Of a DNA stretch of 64,000 nucleotides, positions 1 to 10,027 are shown in pieces. The DNA is from Adenanthera pavonina. Lineage: Eukaryota > Streptophyta > Magnoliopsida > Fabales > Fabaceae. Numbering within the stretch: the stretch's first letter is position 1; each line of letters begins with the position of its first letter. The notes beneath the pieces are model-generated. The model made no database searches. It was not told where the DNA came from and was given only the letters and a program-made list of their open reading frames with translations. The DNA lies in the NCBI GenBank assembly GCA_026686845.1, contig JAIVEN010000012.1, positions 24,058,501-24,122,500 on the forward strand, given 5' to 3'. A program made the position numbers and the translations under genes.

Positions 1-261
1 TGCCTGAAGTTCGAATTTTGACCCTTCAAAATTCGTCTGTTAGACGGTTACATACGTTAAAACCGACGGTTTTCATTTGAACAGATGCAACCCTATTCCT
101 ATTCTCTCTGAGTCTGTTCTAATCCTTCATTCAATTCTGATAAAAAACCGTCATTTCCCACCGATTAAACTTCCTCTCACATCCTTTAAATCTATTTCTT
201 TCCCCATTCTGCAATATTCATCCGCGAAAATAGCAAGAGTTAAGAATCCAGAAGCTGGCAA

Positions 262-2403
262 ATGAGAGGCTCGGCCAAAACGTTCAGTTAAATCCCAATA
301 TGCCACGAAGGAAGGAGAAAAACCGAAGAGAAAGGCCGAATCCAGCAAAGGAACTCCTTCCAAACGCCAGAAAACCACACCCAAGGGAGAATCAAAGAAG
401 GCTGGACCATCATCTTCAAATACTGCAGAACCTTCGATCCCTGTTCCTGTTGCTGCTGAACCGGGTGCTCTCGCTTCATCCTCAAGCACTGAATCTGGAG
501 AATACGAGCTTACCACACTGCCATTATGGAGCACTCCATAGATTCAAGAGGAATACTCCACCAAGTTTGCCAACAAAAAGGTAATCAAGCCATATTGTGT
601 AAACTTGGAGGATTTCTTGATCTCTCATAGTTTTGATGCTGGTATATGGATGATGAGATACAAGAATCTGTTGGAAGTATTAGAGAGATATGATGATGAG
701 GTAGTGAAGTCTTGGTATGCCTCTTTAAAATACAACAGCAAGAACAAGAAGTGGGCAATCAATCTGAGATCAAAGACCATCTGGCTTACTGATGAGACGT
801 TTAATGAAGTATTGGAGATCCCAGGGCAGGATGGCCTCAAGATTGACACCACTGCCTCTGGATACATGGATGAGGCATATACTGCTGATGAAGAAGGTGG
901 CCCCTTTCTGAACTACAAGGAGAGCACAATTCTGAGGATATTGTTCAGAAGAAAAGAAAACTGGCCATCCATAAATGTACTGAAGCCCACAAACCTCAAT
1001 ATTCAAGTAAGGATCTTGCACTACATAGTGTCCAGGATCATATTCAATAAAGGAGGCAGCTTCAATTTGATAACAAGGGCAGAGGCACATGTCATGCTGC
1101 AATCATGCATGGAAAGCTGATCAACATGGGACACATCATACTCCAATGCATGATCAAGGCTAGGGATCAGAGGAAGGACTCCACACTCCCCTATGCAGCT
1201 ATCATCTCTAGAATTCTGCAATATGCCAGAATTCAGCATCTTGAGAAGGGGAAGGGTAAGCCCACTGAGATCTTCAAGGAGGAAGAACTGTAAAGAATTG
1301 GCATTGAAAAGGATGAAGGAAGATGGGTTGGAAAGGGAGTAGGAAGAACTGAAGATCTATTCTTTGTTGAAGGTGCCTCCCTACAGCAAGATGGTACTTC
1401 TGAGGCTCCTGTCAGACCTACTCCTCAGCCCTCTGTGCTTATCCCATCTCCCTCCAAGCCTACTCACATTCCATCCACTCCCTCCTCTCGTGCCAAGCCA
1501 ACCAAGGTCACTGAGTTGCATGATAGCCTGTCTACACTCATTCTTAGTGTCAGAGATAAGCAAAATGCCAAGTTTGCTCATCTGCAAGATCAGATACAGC
1601 AGTTGGCAAAGAACATGAAAGTGGTTGCTGATGCCTATGAAGAAATTCGAAGTGCAATACCTGCCACATCAGCTCCACCTCAGCCAGGGTCTTCTGTGCC
1701 CATCCATTCTCCAACTCCTAAGCCTCCAAGTCCTTTCGAGCTTATTTCCTCTGAGCATGATGATATAGATGAGGATGAGCCTGCTGGTACCATGAGGACA
1801 CCAAGTCCTGGTCCACCCTTGGACTATGGTTTGGAAGAAGAAGGACTTCAAGAGACAAGTCCTCATGAGCCTATGTAAGAAGATGCTCAGGATTCAATTC
1901 TTTCCATTCAAGAATCCGAGCAAGTAGAAAGATTGGTGGCAGCCATTTCCATCTCTTCTATGCAGGAGGGTGCAAGTAATGAAGAAAGAAGCATTTTGTC
2001 TGTTGTTGATTATGAGGCTATTGCTCACAATGCTCTCCTGCAAGTTCAAAGAAGAAGGCTTAAGGAAATGTTTCATCCTAATGAACCAGCTCCTTCCTCT
2101 CTTGCTGCTTATGGGCTTTCAGAGGAACAGAGAGCTCAGTTAGCTCTTTCCAGGCAGACAATGCAAGAGCTGCTAGAAATCTCTGATGAGGAACCAAGCA
2201 CTGAGCCCCCAGTTGAACCAGAAATCCCCTTTGCTCCTGTGCCACTTCAAGCCATTCTTGTTTCTCAGATTCCTCCTCCAGTTGATTTCGTTAGCCTTCT
2301 TGATGATGCCAAAAAGGGGGAGAAGAAGAAGCAAACTGGAAAATCTGCTGCTGAGCCATCTGGGAAGACGTACAGCAAGAAGACCAAGCCAAAGAAGAAG
2401 TGA
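262..2403 (+). pseudogene. Decayed envelope-like ORF of the Sirevirus-like element
   Basis: A roughly 700-codon ORF can be followed through five breaks: a frameshift just after the likely start near 262, a TAG at about 539-541, a frameshift near 1100, a TAA at 1291-1293 and a TAA at 1876-1878. The N-terminal part is Lys/Ser/Pro-rich and nuclear-signal-like. Next comes a globular region (about 560-1100) that resembles the 'putative plant transposon protein' domain found in envelope-like ORFs of plant retroelements. Then follow a Pro/Ser-rich linker, a predicted coiled-coil stretch near 1550-1640, acidic segments, and a very basic Lys-rich C-terminus ending at 2403. No role beyond element biology is implied. 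The domain match is from memory of the family pattern and needs a profile search. Confidence 0.55.
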
Positions 2404-2737
2404 TTGAAGACTTGTTTAGATCTTAGGCTTGAGTCCTCTTGTAGTGCTGTTTAATGCTTTGTGTTTTTGTTGATTTGACTACTTGCATTTTGTACTTATT
2501 TTGTGTATTCAGAAGAACTTTGATTAATTTTGTCTCTGTAAAGCAACAAGTATTGAAATGAATGAATTCCTTGGTTGCAATGATTTGTACTTATCACTTC
2601 CTGAATTTCTTCACTGATGTGCTATATATGATATTTTTTTGAAATATAATGCATGTGTTGAGGGGGAGCTTGCTAAAGCAAACCCAAGTACTAATCCAGT
2701 TTGTAAGTTGTTTTGTCATCATCAAAAAGGGGGAGAA
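2404..2737 (+). other. Element 3' non-coding region with polypurine tract
   Basis: This AT-rich stretch has no ORF. It ends in an A/G-only tract at about 2724-2737 that touches the TG of the LTR. The tract is the expected plus-strand primer site for reverse transcription and fixes the LTR start at 2738. Confidence 0.7.
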
Positions 2738-4326
2738 TGTTGAATCAAGAAGTTTTGATGATTCCAAACCAACATTGAAGAGCTTGGATTGAAGATATCA
2801 AAGGAGCTCAAAGTGTCTCAAGTGAAGAAAATCTGAGTAATCATTGCTAGGATTGTTGTAGGATCTTGTGTTATGGGTAAAAGACTTTGATTTGGTGGAA
2901 AAACGTTTTAAAACCTTGATTTTATGATTAATTATGAAATATTTGAAAAATACCCACCAACAGACGAAGTTTAAAAATATTACATTGAACTGTCATGTTG
3001 AAAATTTGAACTTTGGCTTTGGAAATTCGAATTTCGAGCTAAAACTGAATAAGTCTGAAGAGATGTCTCTGTGACAGATGAATTTTGATTTTCCAAATTT
3101 CAAATTTTCATAAGTGTCTGAAAGAAGTTGTTGAGCAACAGATGAACTTTGAGTTTTGAACATTCGAATTTCAGACAAAATACAACTTATGAAAACTGAA
3201 GAAATTCGTCTGAAACAATGCTAAAGTTCATCTGAAATCAAGATTATTTTGAGTTTCAAAATTGCTCACTGACAGACGAACTTTGAACATGGACATTCGA
3301 ATTTCAGAAGCTAAGGTTGTAAGTCTGTTAAAATGACATGTTGACATACGAATGACACAGTATTTTTAAAATTTGAATGTTAAAGTAAGTCTGAAAAGAG
3401 GTCTCTCTAACAGACAAATTTCACTCTTTGAAAATTTGAATTTCGAGGGCACTGTAGCAAATTGAAAACACTGTTCACACTTAACAGAAAAACTTTTCTG
3501 TTGAAAATTCGTATGTCACAACATGGAAACATTTTCTAAGTTTCAAAATTTGAATTTCACTTCATGAACAGACGAACTTCAGTACTTCAACGTTAGAAGC
3601 TTTAACCTTCGGTTCCTTCGAAATTCGTCTGTTGACTAACCAAAATTCGAATTTCAGTATGTCAGAAGCATTAAATACGGTTGGTTAACGGATAGTTTTT
3701 CAGAGTAACCGTTGGATAACTTCTCTAACGGATAGATTTTGTCTCTAACGGATATTTGAGACCTAACTCTATAAATATAACATCATTTGAAGTTGTGGGT
3801 AACGAATCAAACTTTGTATATACTGAAATTCTGCCAAATCTTCTACTCAAAGACTTTTACCCTCTTTCTTCAATACTTGCACTTCAACTTTCATATTCAC
3901 TCTATTCTAGAGAGTTTCATCTTTGTATACAATCTAATCTTCATCTGGAAGATAGATTTACTTGTGAGGAGATATCACAAGGGATTGTAAAGCACATAGA
4001 GAAAGTGCTAAGAGTGATTGAGTGAGCTCTAGAAAACAGAGAATACACGTTGTACTGTGGCATTTGCAAGAAGCTCGTGAAAATTCTTGCAGTTTAGTGG
4101 AGAATCTCAAGTGGTGACTTGGAAACTGGACGTAGGTCAAGTGGAGAGACCGAACCAGGATAAATATCTGAGTTTTTTTTTTCTTCTCCTTATCTCTTCT
4201 CTTTTAGCTTATTGCTTTATACACTGTTTTTCATTATACCTTGTTTTCTTCATCATTTTCACTTTGTGTAGAAAATTTTTAATCTTCCTAATTCACCCCC
4301 CTCTTGGAAAGTCAGCCTAACTAACA
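2738..4326 (+). repeat. 3' LTR of the Sirevirus-like element (about 1.59 kb)
   Basis: It starts TG immediately after the polypurine tract and ends CA at 4326. The U3 part (about 2950-3660) contains many degenerate copies of a motif close to ACAGACGAACTTTGA. A TATA-like element lies at about 3769-3780. A C-rich U5 end precedes the terminal CTAACA. The 5' LTR is outside the window, so the boundaries rest on motifs rather than on a paired LTR. Confidence 0.7.
3769..3782 (+). promoter_or_regulatory. TATA-like box in the LTR
   Basis: CTATAAATATAA sits in the second half of the LTR, where the U3/R promoter of a Copia LTR is expected. It could drive transcription out of the LTR to the right, into the adjoining Copia relic. 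Confidence 0.4.
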
Positions 4327-4330
4327 TGAA

Positions 4331-5130
4331 CTTCATCCTTTACTTTCTAGTGGTCTCGTAGGTCGAGTCGATGATGAGTCTTTACATTGTATTTCATGTC
4401 AAATTGTTAAACTATCTATTTTATCGTTTAATAAAAAATAACCCTATTACTGATTTAGTTTTTGATTTGATTCATTCCAATATTTGGGGCCCTACACCTA
4501 CTCCCTCTATGGGAAGATCTCGGTATTTTGTAATTTTTGTTGATAATTATTCACACTTTACTTGGACATATATGATGAAAAGTCGATCTGAGTTACCTGA
4601 TATTTATATTAAATTTGCTACTATGATTCAAACTCAGTTATCTAAAGTCATAAAAGTTTTTCATCGTGATAATGCCTTGGAATACCGTAATTCTAAATTG
4701 CTCACATTTCTTGCTGCTCATGGCACCATATCTTAGTACTCCTGTCCCTACACCTCTTAGCAAAATGGTCGAGCTGAACGTAAACACTGTCATATCCTTG
4801 ATTCCGTTAGAGCCCTACTTATTTCCTCTTCCTGCCCTGAACATTTCCAGGGTGAAGGTGTATTGACTGCTGTTTACTGCATTAATAGAGTCCCTACCCT
4901 AGTTCTTGGTAACATCTCTCCATTTGAGCGTATTCATGGTATATCTCTTGACTATAGTCTTCTAAAAGTTTTTACTTATGTCTGTTTTTTTCTTCTTTCA
5001 CCTCATGAAACCACCAAATTGCAAGCCCATGCTCATGTCTGTTGCTTCCTTAGTTATGATTCTGAACATAAGGGTTATCGTTGTTGGACCCCATCTCTCA
5101 CTACATTTGAGTTTCTCGTCATGTTGTTTT
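4331..5130 (+). pseudogene. Copia integrase fragment (outer element)
   Basis: Translations in shifting plus-strand frames show the end of the integrase zinc-binding region (a Leu-His-Cys-x2-Cys pattern near 4385-4405). These are followed by the catalytic core (IWGP, then a DN pair near 4670) and the C-terminal region that leads into 'SPFERIHG' near 4918. Stops and frame changes occur near 4440, 4735 and 4865. The frame at 5130 is cut by the nested element after the codons for His-Val-Val-Phe and is picked up exactly at 10033. Confidence 0.75.
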
Positions 5131-5315
5131 TGAAAGCTTGAAAAAGAGAAAGATGAAAGAATTGCCATGGCTTCATTACTGAGAAAGGTTACAATATATA
5201 CAAAGAATAACAAATCAAACCTATTAATAACAAATCATTCCTAATAATAACAAATCAATACAAAAGAATATATTATCATAAATATAAAGATAATATTTTC
5301 CTAAATACGGTAACA
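5131..5315 (-). repeat. LTR of the nested Copia element (3' LTR in element sense)
   Basis: About 185 bp. On the plus strand it starts TGAAAGCTTG and ends GGTAACA. It is nearly identical to 9830-10027 except for a 13-bp difference: the other copy repeats an AATGAAAGAATTG unit. Confidence 0.9.
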
Positions 5316-7650
5316 TCCCTCCTCATACTCAAGATGACTTAACAGGAAGCAGCTTGAGTTTGTCTACTAGAAACTGGAAGCGACTTGGATGAAATGACTT
5401 AGTGAATAAGTCAGCTGGTTAGTGCTTTGTTCAAATAGGAATAAGTCAGATAGTTCCATGAATAACATGTTGCCGAGTAAAGTGGCAGTCAATCTTAATA
5501 TGCTTGGTCCGCTCAGGGAACACATCATTGTGGGCAATCTTGATAGCAGCTTGGCTGTCACAATAAATGTTTGTAGAGGTTGTCTATGATGCCCCCATCT
5601 CATCATGCAACCAACGAAGCTAGAGAATCTTAGAAGTCGTGTCGGCTAGTGCACGATATTTTGATTCAGCACTGGAACGAGAAGCTAAGGTTTGCTTCTT
5701 ACTTCTCCAAGACACAAGAGAATTACCAAGGAAAATACAGAAGCTAGTGGTAAACCGTCGATCAGCATGATCATCACCCCAACCAGTGTCAGAATATGCC
5801 CGTAGAGCAAGAGACGAAGTAGTATAGAAGTGAAGGCCATGATACAAGGTGCCTTGGACATATCGAAGAATGCAGAGAACAGTGGCATAGTGGGTAGTCC
5901 GGGGTGCAGACATAAACTAGCTAACTATGTGAACTGCATAGACAATGTCTGGACGGGTCACTGTAAGATAGATGAGTCCTCCAACAAGTTGACGATAACG
6001 AGTGAGATTCTCTAATGGGGCTCCATCAGTAGGAGTAAAGTGAACATTGGGCTCAATAGGAGTATTGTCAACCTCCTCGTTAGAAAGATATGCCCGAGAG
6101 ATCAAATCAGATGTGTATTTAGCTTGAGAAAGAGTAATACCGTCCTACCCATGATGCACCTCAAGACCAAGAAAATAGCTGAGTTGACCAAGATCTTTCA
6201 TTTCAAACTACTGTCCCAAGTAAGTCTTAAGTTCCTGAACACCTACAATATTACTGCCGATGACAATCATGTCATCAACATACAGTAGTAGCAGAACAAG
6301 GCCTTGAGTTGTAGCTCGAACAAATAGGGCAGAATTGTGAGGGCTACAAGTAAAGCCTAATTGACTCATAGTAATTCTGAACTTAACAAACCAGGCACGA
6401 GATGCCTGCTTAAGGCCATACAAAGCTCAATGCAGGTGGTAAACCTTACCAGTCGGATACAGATACCCAGGGAGAGGCTTCATGTAGATTTCCTCCTCTA
6501 AATCACCATTCAGAAAGGCATTTTTAACATCCATCTGATGAAGAGACCAATGCTTAACTGCATCAATGGCAATGATGCTGTGAATAGAGGTAATTTGAGC
6601 AACAGGAGCAAATATCTCCTTATAACCAATACCATACTCCTGCATAAAACCTTGGGCCACCAAGTGGGCCTTACGTTGATTCAAAGAACCATTAGAATTA
6701 GTCTTATTCTTACAGATCTATCTGTAAAAAGCTAGAGTCTTACCAAGAGGAAGATCAACAAGATCTCAAGTGTGCATTTTCTCCAAGACATGTAATTCAT
6801 CATTTATAGCCTGTTGCCAAAGAGGATCACGGTAGGCTTTCTTAAAGGATTGGGGTTCCTAAAACTGAAGAATGGTAGAAAAGCAATGGTAATCACTAAG
6901 GTAAGGAGGATGACAACTTACATGGGTGGGCCAAGGACCGTCGGACGATGTGAGCTTAGTAGCTTGTGTTGGAGGTTCAGAGATAGTAGGATTATTTGCA
7001 GAAGGTACAGAGTCAGGCGTGTGATCAAGCTCAGTGGTTGAAGCTATACCTGAGTCACTAGGAAAGAGATCAACAGAAGCATCTCTAAAAATAGAAGCTG
7101 AAGGAGAAGAAACAGAGGAAAGATCAGTTAAAGATGAAAACTGGACATGCTCCCAAAAGCCTACATGATGAGAAACACGAATACGGTGAGAGAGAGGGTC
7201 CCAATAATGATAACCCTTATGCTTAAGGTCATAACCAAGGAAACAACAAACACAAGCACGAGCGTGCAGTTTAGAAGTCTCATGAGGAGGAAGAAGAACA
7301 AAGAAAACACAGGCAAAAACTTTTAGAAGACTATAGTTAGGAGGAGTACCATGAAGACGCTCAAATGGAGGAATGTTACCGAGAACAAGGGTAGGAACTC
7401 TATTAATATAGGAAGCAGCCGTCAAAGCTGCTTCTCCTAAAAAATATTCAGGACAAGAAGATGAAATGAGTAGGGCTCTAACAGAGTTAAGAATGTGGTG
7501 GTGTTTTTGTTCAGCCTGACCATTTTGCTGAGAGGTATAGGGACAAGAGTACTGAGAGAGAGTGACTTGAGTATTAAGAAAATTGAGCAGTTTAGAATCA
7601 CAATATTCCAAGGTATTATCACGATGAAAAATTTTGATAACTTTTATGTA
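5316..7650 (-). pseudogene. Copia pol of the nested element: integrase, RT, RNase H
   Basis: Reading down the minus strand, the integrase catalytic and C-terminal part is at about 7650-7100 (QQNGQAEQKH contains the expected catalytic Glu). A linker and reverse transcriptase follow at about 6760-6200, with the polymerase motif YVDD encoded at 6271-6282. RNase H and the Copia C-terminal region lie at about 6105-5370. Frame changes and stops near 6859, 6427, 6208, 5917 and 5620 break it. The stretch 8090-7650 holds poorly conserved protease/pre-integrase sequence. The reaction was reverse transcription and integration of the element RNA; the element cannot be active. Confidence 0.8.
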
Positions 7651-8406
7651 TGAATCATAGTGGCAAATTTAATATAGATATTAGGTAACTCCGACCAATT
7701 TTTCATCATATAAAGCCAAGTAAGACGAGAAAAATCATCAACAAAAATCATAAAATATCGTGAACTATCCATAGAGGGAGTAGGTGCCGGGCCCCAAACA
7801 TAAGAATGAATTAAATCAAAAGGTGAACTGGCAATAGAGTCATTTTTATTAAATGATAAAGCAGGCTATTTAGCAAGTTGACAAGAGATACAATCCAAAG
7901 ATTGAACATCAACATGACCTAAAGACCATTAGAAAGTCAAGGATGCAATGCAGTTAATGAGGGGTGAGCAAGACGACGATGCCACAAATCGAGAAATGAG
8001 GATGTAGAAGCAGCACACAATCTGGGAGAAGTGATTTGAGGAAGATGTATGGATTGGAGCTTGAACATACGCCCAACCTTACGCCCAGTCCCTACAATCT
8101 ATCCTGTCTGAGAATCAAACACAATATAACCACATTTGTTAAATAATATGTCATAGCCCATATCAACAAGTTGTCCAATAGAAATAAGGTTAAAGCTAAT
8201 GGCAGAGATAAAGTAAGTGTCATGAATGGACAGAGAGGGTAAAGAAATAGTTCCAACATGACTAACAGGCATTTGTGAGTTATCAGCAATATGTATAGGG
8301 TGAGCAATGGTATTAGGTGACTTAGAAGAAAAATAGTTTTCCTAACCAGTCATATGGTTGCAACAAGTAGAATAAAAAAACCAAGAAAGTGTACCTGAGG
8401 GAGTGG

Positions 8407-9456
8407 CTAAGGCAGCAGGTGGGCTAGAGGTACTAAAAAGAATTTTACGAAGTAAGGCCTCAATGTTAGTAGTGGAGGATCCTGAAACAGTAGCAACAGT
8501 AGGTGCCTTATCAGTGGTAGAGAAAGCAGGCTTGGAGGAGGAACTAGATCTAGTTGATTTCCCTCAGTCAGATCTAGGAGGACTAGTAAGGCACTAATCA
8601 ATGAGATGCCCGGTCTTCTTGCAGTATTGACAGAACAAAGTTGGACAGTGTGCAGCAATATGACCTTTCTTTTGACAAGTTCGACATTCAATAAATGGGC
8701 ATTGATCGAAGGTGTGAGTGGATTGAGGACAACGATGATAAGCCTTAGAATTTCTCCCAGAAGCAGTAAAGGCCATCTCAGGGGTCCATTGAAGTAGGCC
8801 CAAATGGGTTTCCTCAAATCGAAGACGAGGAAGAGCATCTTTAAGAGTAAGCTGTAGGCTTTGCTGCAGCAAAGAAGCCCGAACAGGCTCAAAGTCATTA
8901 GTAAGAGCCATCAAGAATTGAATGAGACGAAGCTGATCTCTATTCCTAAAGAATGCTTGAGCATCTTCCTTACACTTGAAGGTTCAGAGTAGGCCAATTG
9001 ATCCCAGATGGATTCAATCTTGGCAAGAAATTCAAATAATGATTGACCTTTCTCCTGTTTAAGAATACTAAGGTTCTTCTGCAACTGAAATTGGTTAGAC
9101 AAATCAGAAGAGGTGTAGCGACTAGCAAGATGGTCCCATACCTCTTTGGTAGTGTCAAAATGCCCAAATTATTGATGAATACTGGAAATAGAAGAATTCC
9201 GGAACCAAGTAATAATTTGATTATTTTTGTTATCCCATTCATCTAGTCACTCAATATATTTTAAATTAGATTCAGCAGCTTCACGAATGGGAAAAGTAAT
9301 GTCACTTGTAACATATAGCCAAAGCTTTCTACCTTTCAAGAACCCACACATACTTTCTAACCATAAACAATAGTTGGAGCCAGTCAGAGTAATAGAGATA
9401 GGCTGAGCAATATCTGACTTCTCCATAATAGACCAAAAATGCAGCAAATACTGCAA
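8407..9456 (-). pseudogene. Copia gag of the nested element
   Basis: Minus-strand frames give the retrotransposon gag polyprotein pattern. It starts near 9424 with an SITLTGSNYCLWLES-type N-terminus and has a UBN2-like core around 9240-8600. The C-terminal zinc-knuckle region (about 8700-8594) has two Cys-x2-Cys-x4-His-type clusters, including CRTCQKKGHIAAHC. Stops or frameshifts near 9247, 8940 and 8594 interrupt it. Confidence 0.75.
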
Positions 9457-9829
9457 AAAATTTTGGCAAATTCAAGGAAGCACCAAAACACCCAACAGAC
9501 CATAGGAACAAAAAGAACACAAATAAAGTACCACGGCGAGGGAACTAACGGCCGGAGAGGTGTGTTCACGCACCATCATGTGCCGCCAAAAGTGGCTAGT
9601 GCAGAAAAGTTTGATCGGCTCATGTGGGTGCGTGGCTGGTCGGAATGCTGCCAGACTTGGTGATCCGGCCGAACAGAGGGAGGCGAACATGATAAAGGTG
9701 GCGTGTGTCTGTAACAGAGGTCGGTGGATGAGTGGATCTGGAACACGTGACGGTGATGAACAGTGACGGCAATATGAACTTCTAGCAAAGTTGCCAGTGG
9801 TTGTTTGAAAAATTATGGCTTTGGTACTA

Positions 9830-10027
9830 TGAAAGCTTGAAAGAGAGAAAGATGAAAGAATTGAATGAAAGAATTGTCGTGGCTTCATTACTGAGAAAGG
9901 TTACAATATATACAAAGAATAAAAAATCAAACCTATTAATAACAAATCAATCCTAATAATAACAAATCAATACAAAAGAATATATTATCATAAATATAAA
10001 GATAATATTTTCCTAAATACAGTAACA
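9830..10027 (-). repeat. LTR of the nested Copia element (5' LTR in element sense)
   Basis: About 198 bp, near-identical to 5131-5315. The degenerate primer-binding site lies immediately inside it, at 9817-9829 on the minus strand. This fixes the element's orientation. Confidence 0.9.

Larger units (their letters stand above)
1..4326 (+). mobile_element. Sirevirus-like Copia retrotransposon, 3' portion
   Basis: This is the distal end of an LTR retrotransposon whose 5' end lies outside the window. Seen in order: a short leader-like stretch, a long decayed ORF with the layout of the envelope-like ORF of Sirevirus/Maximus-type Copia elements (262-2403), about 330 bp of non-coding sequence, a purine-rich tract ending in GGGGGAGAA just before 2738, and an LTR beginning TGTTGAATC and ending at 4326 in ...CTAACA. 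The sequence CACCCCCCTCTTGG near the LTR 3' end resembles U5 ends of this Copia group. The element abuts a truncated Copia element at 4327, which suggests it landed inside that element. The other flank is not visible, so the target duplication cannot be checked. Lineage assignment is inference from layout. Confidence 0.7.
5131..10027 (-). mobile_element. Nested Copia retrotransposon, complete but decayed
   Basis: It is bounded by two short, near-identical LTRs (5131-5315 and 9830-10027) and flanked by perfect 5-bp target duplications GTTTT at 5126-5130 and 10028-10032. On the minus strand the order is LTR, primer-binding-like site just inside 9829 (TAGTACCAAAGCC, a degenerate form of the usual TGGTATCAGAGC), gag, integrase, reverse transcriptase, RNase H, polypurine tract (ATGAGGAGGGA just inside 5316), LTR. 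The coding regions are similar to those of the outer element but are interrupted by many stops. It landed in the integrase region of the outer copy. Confidence 0.9.
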
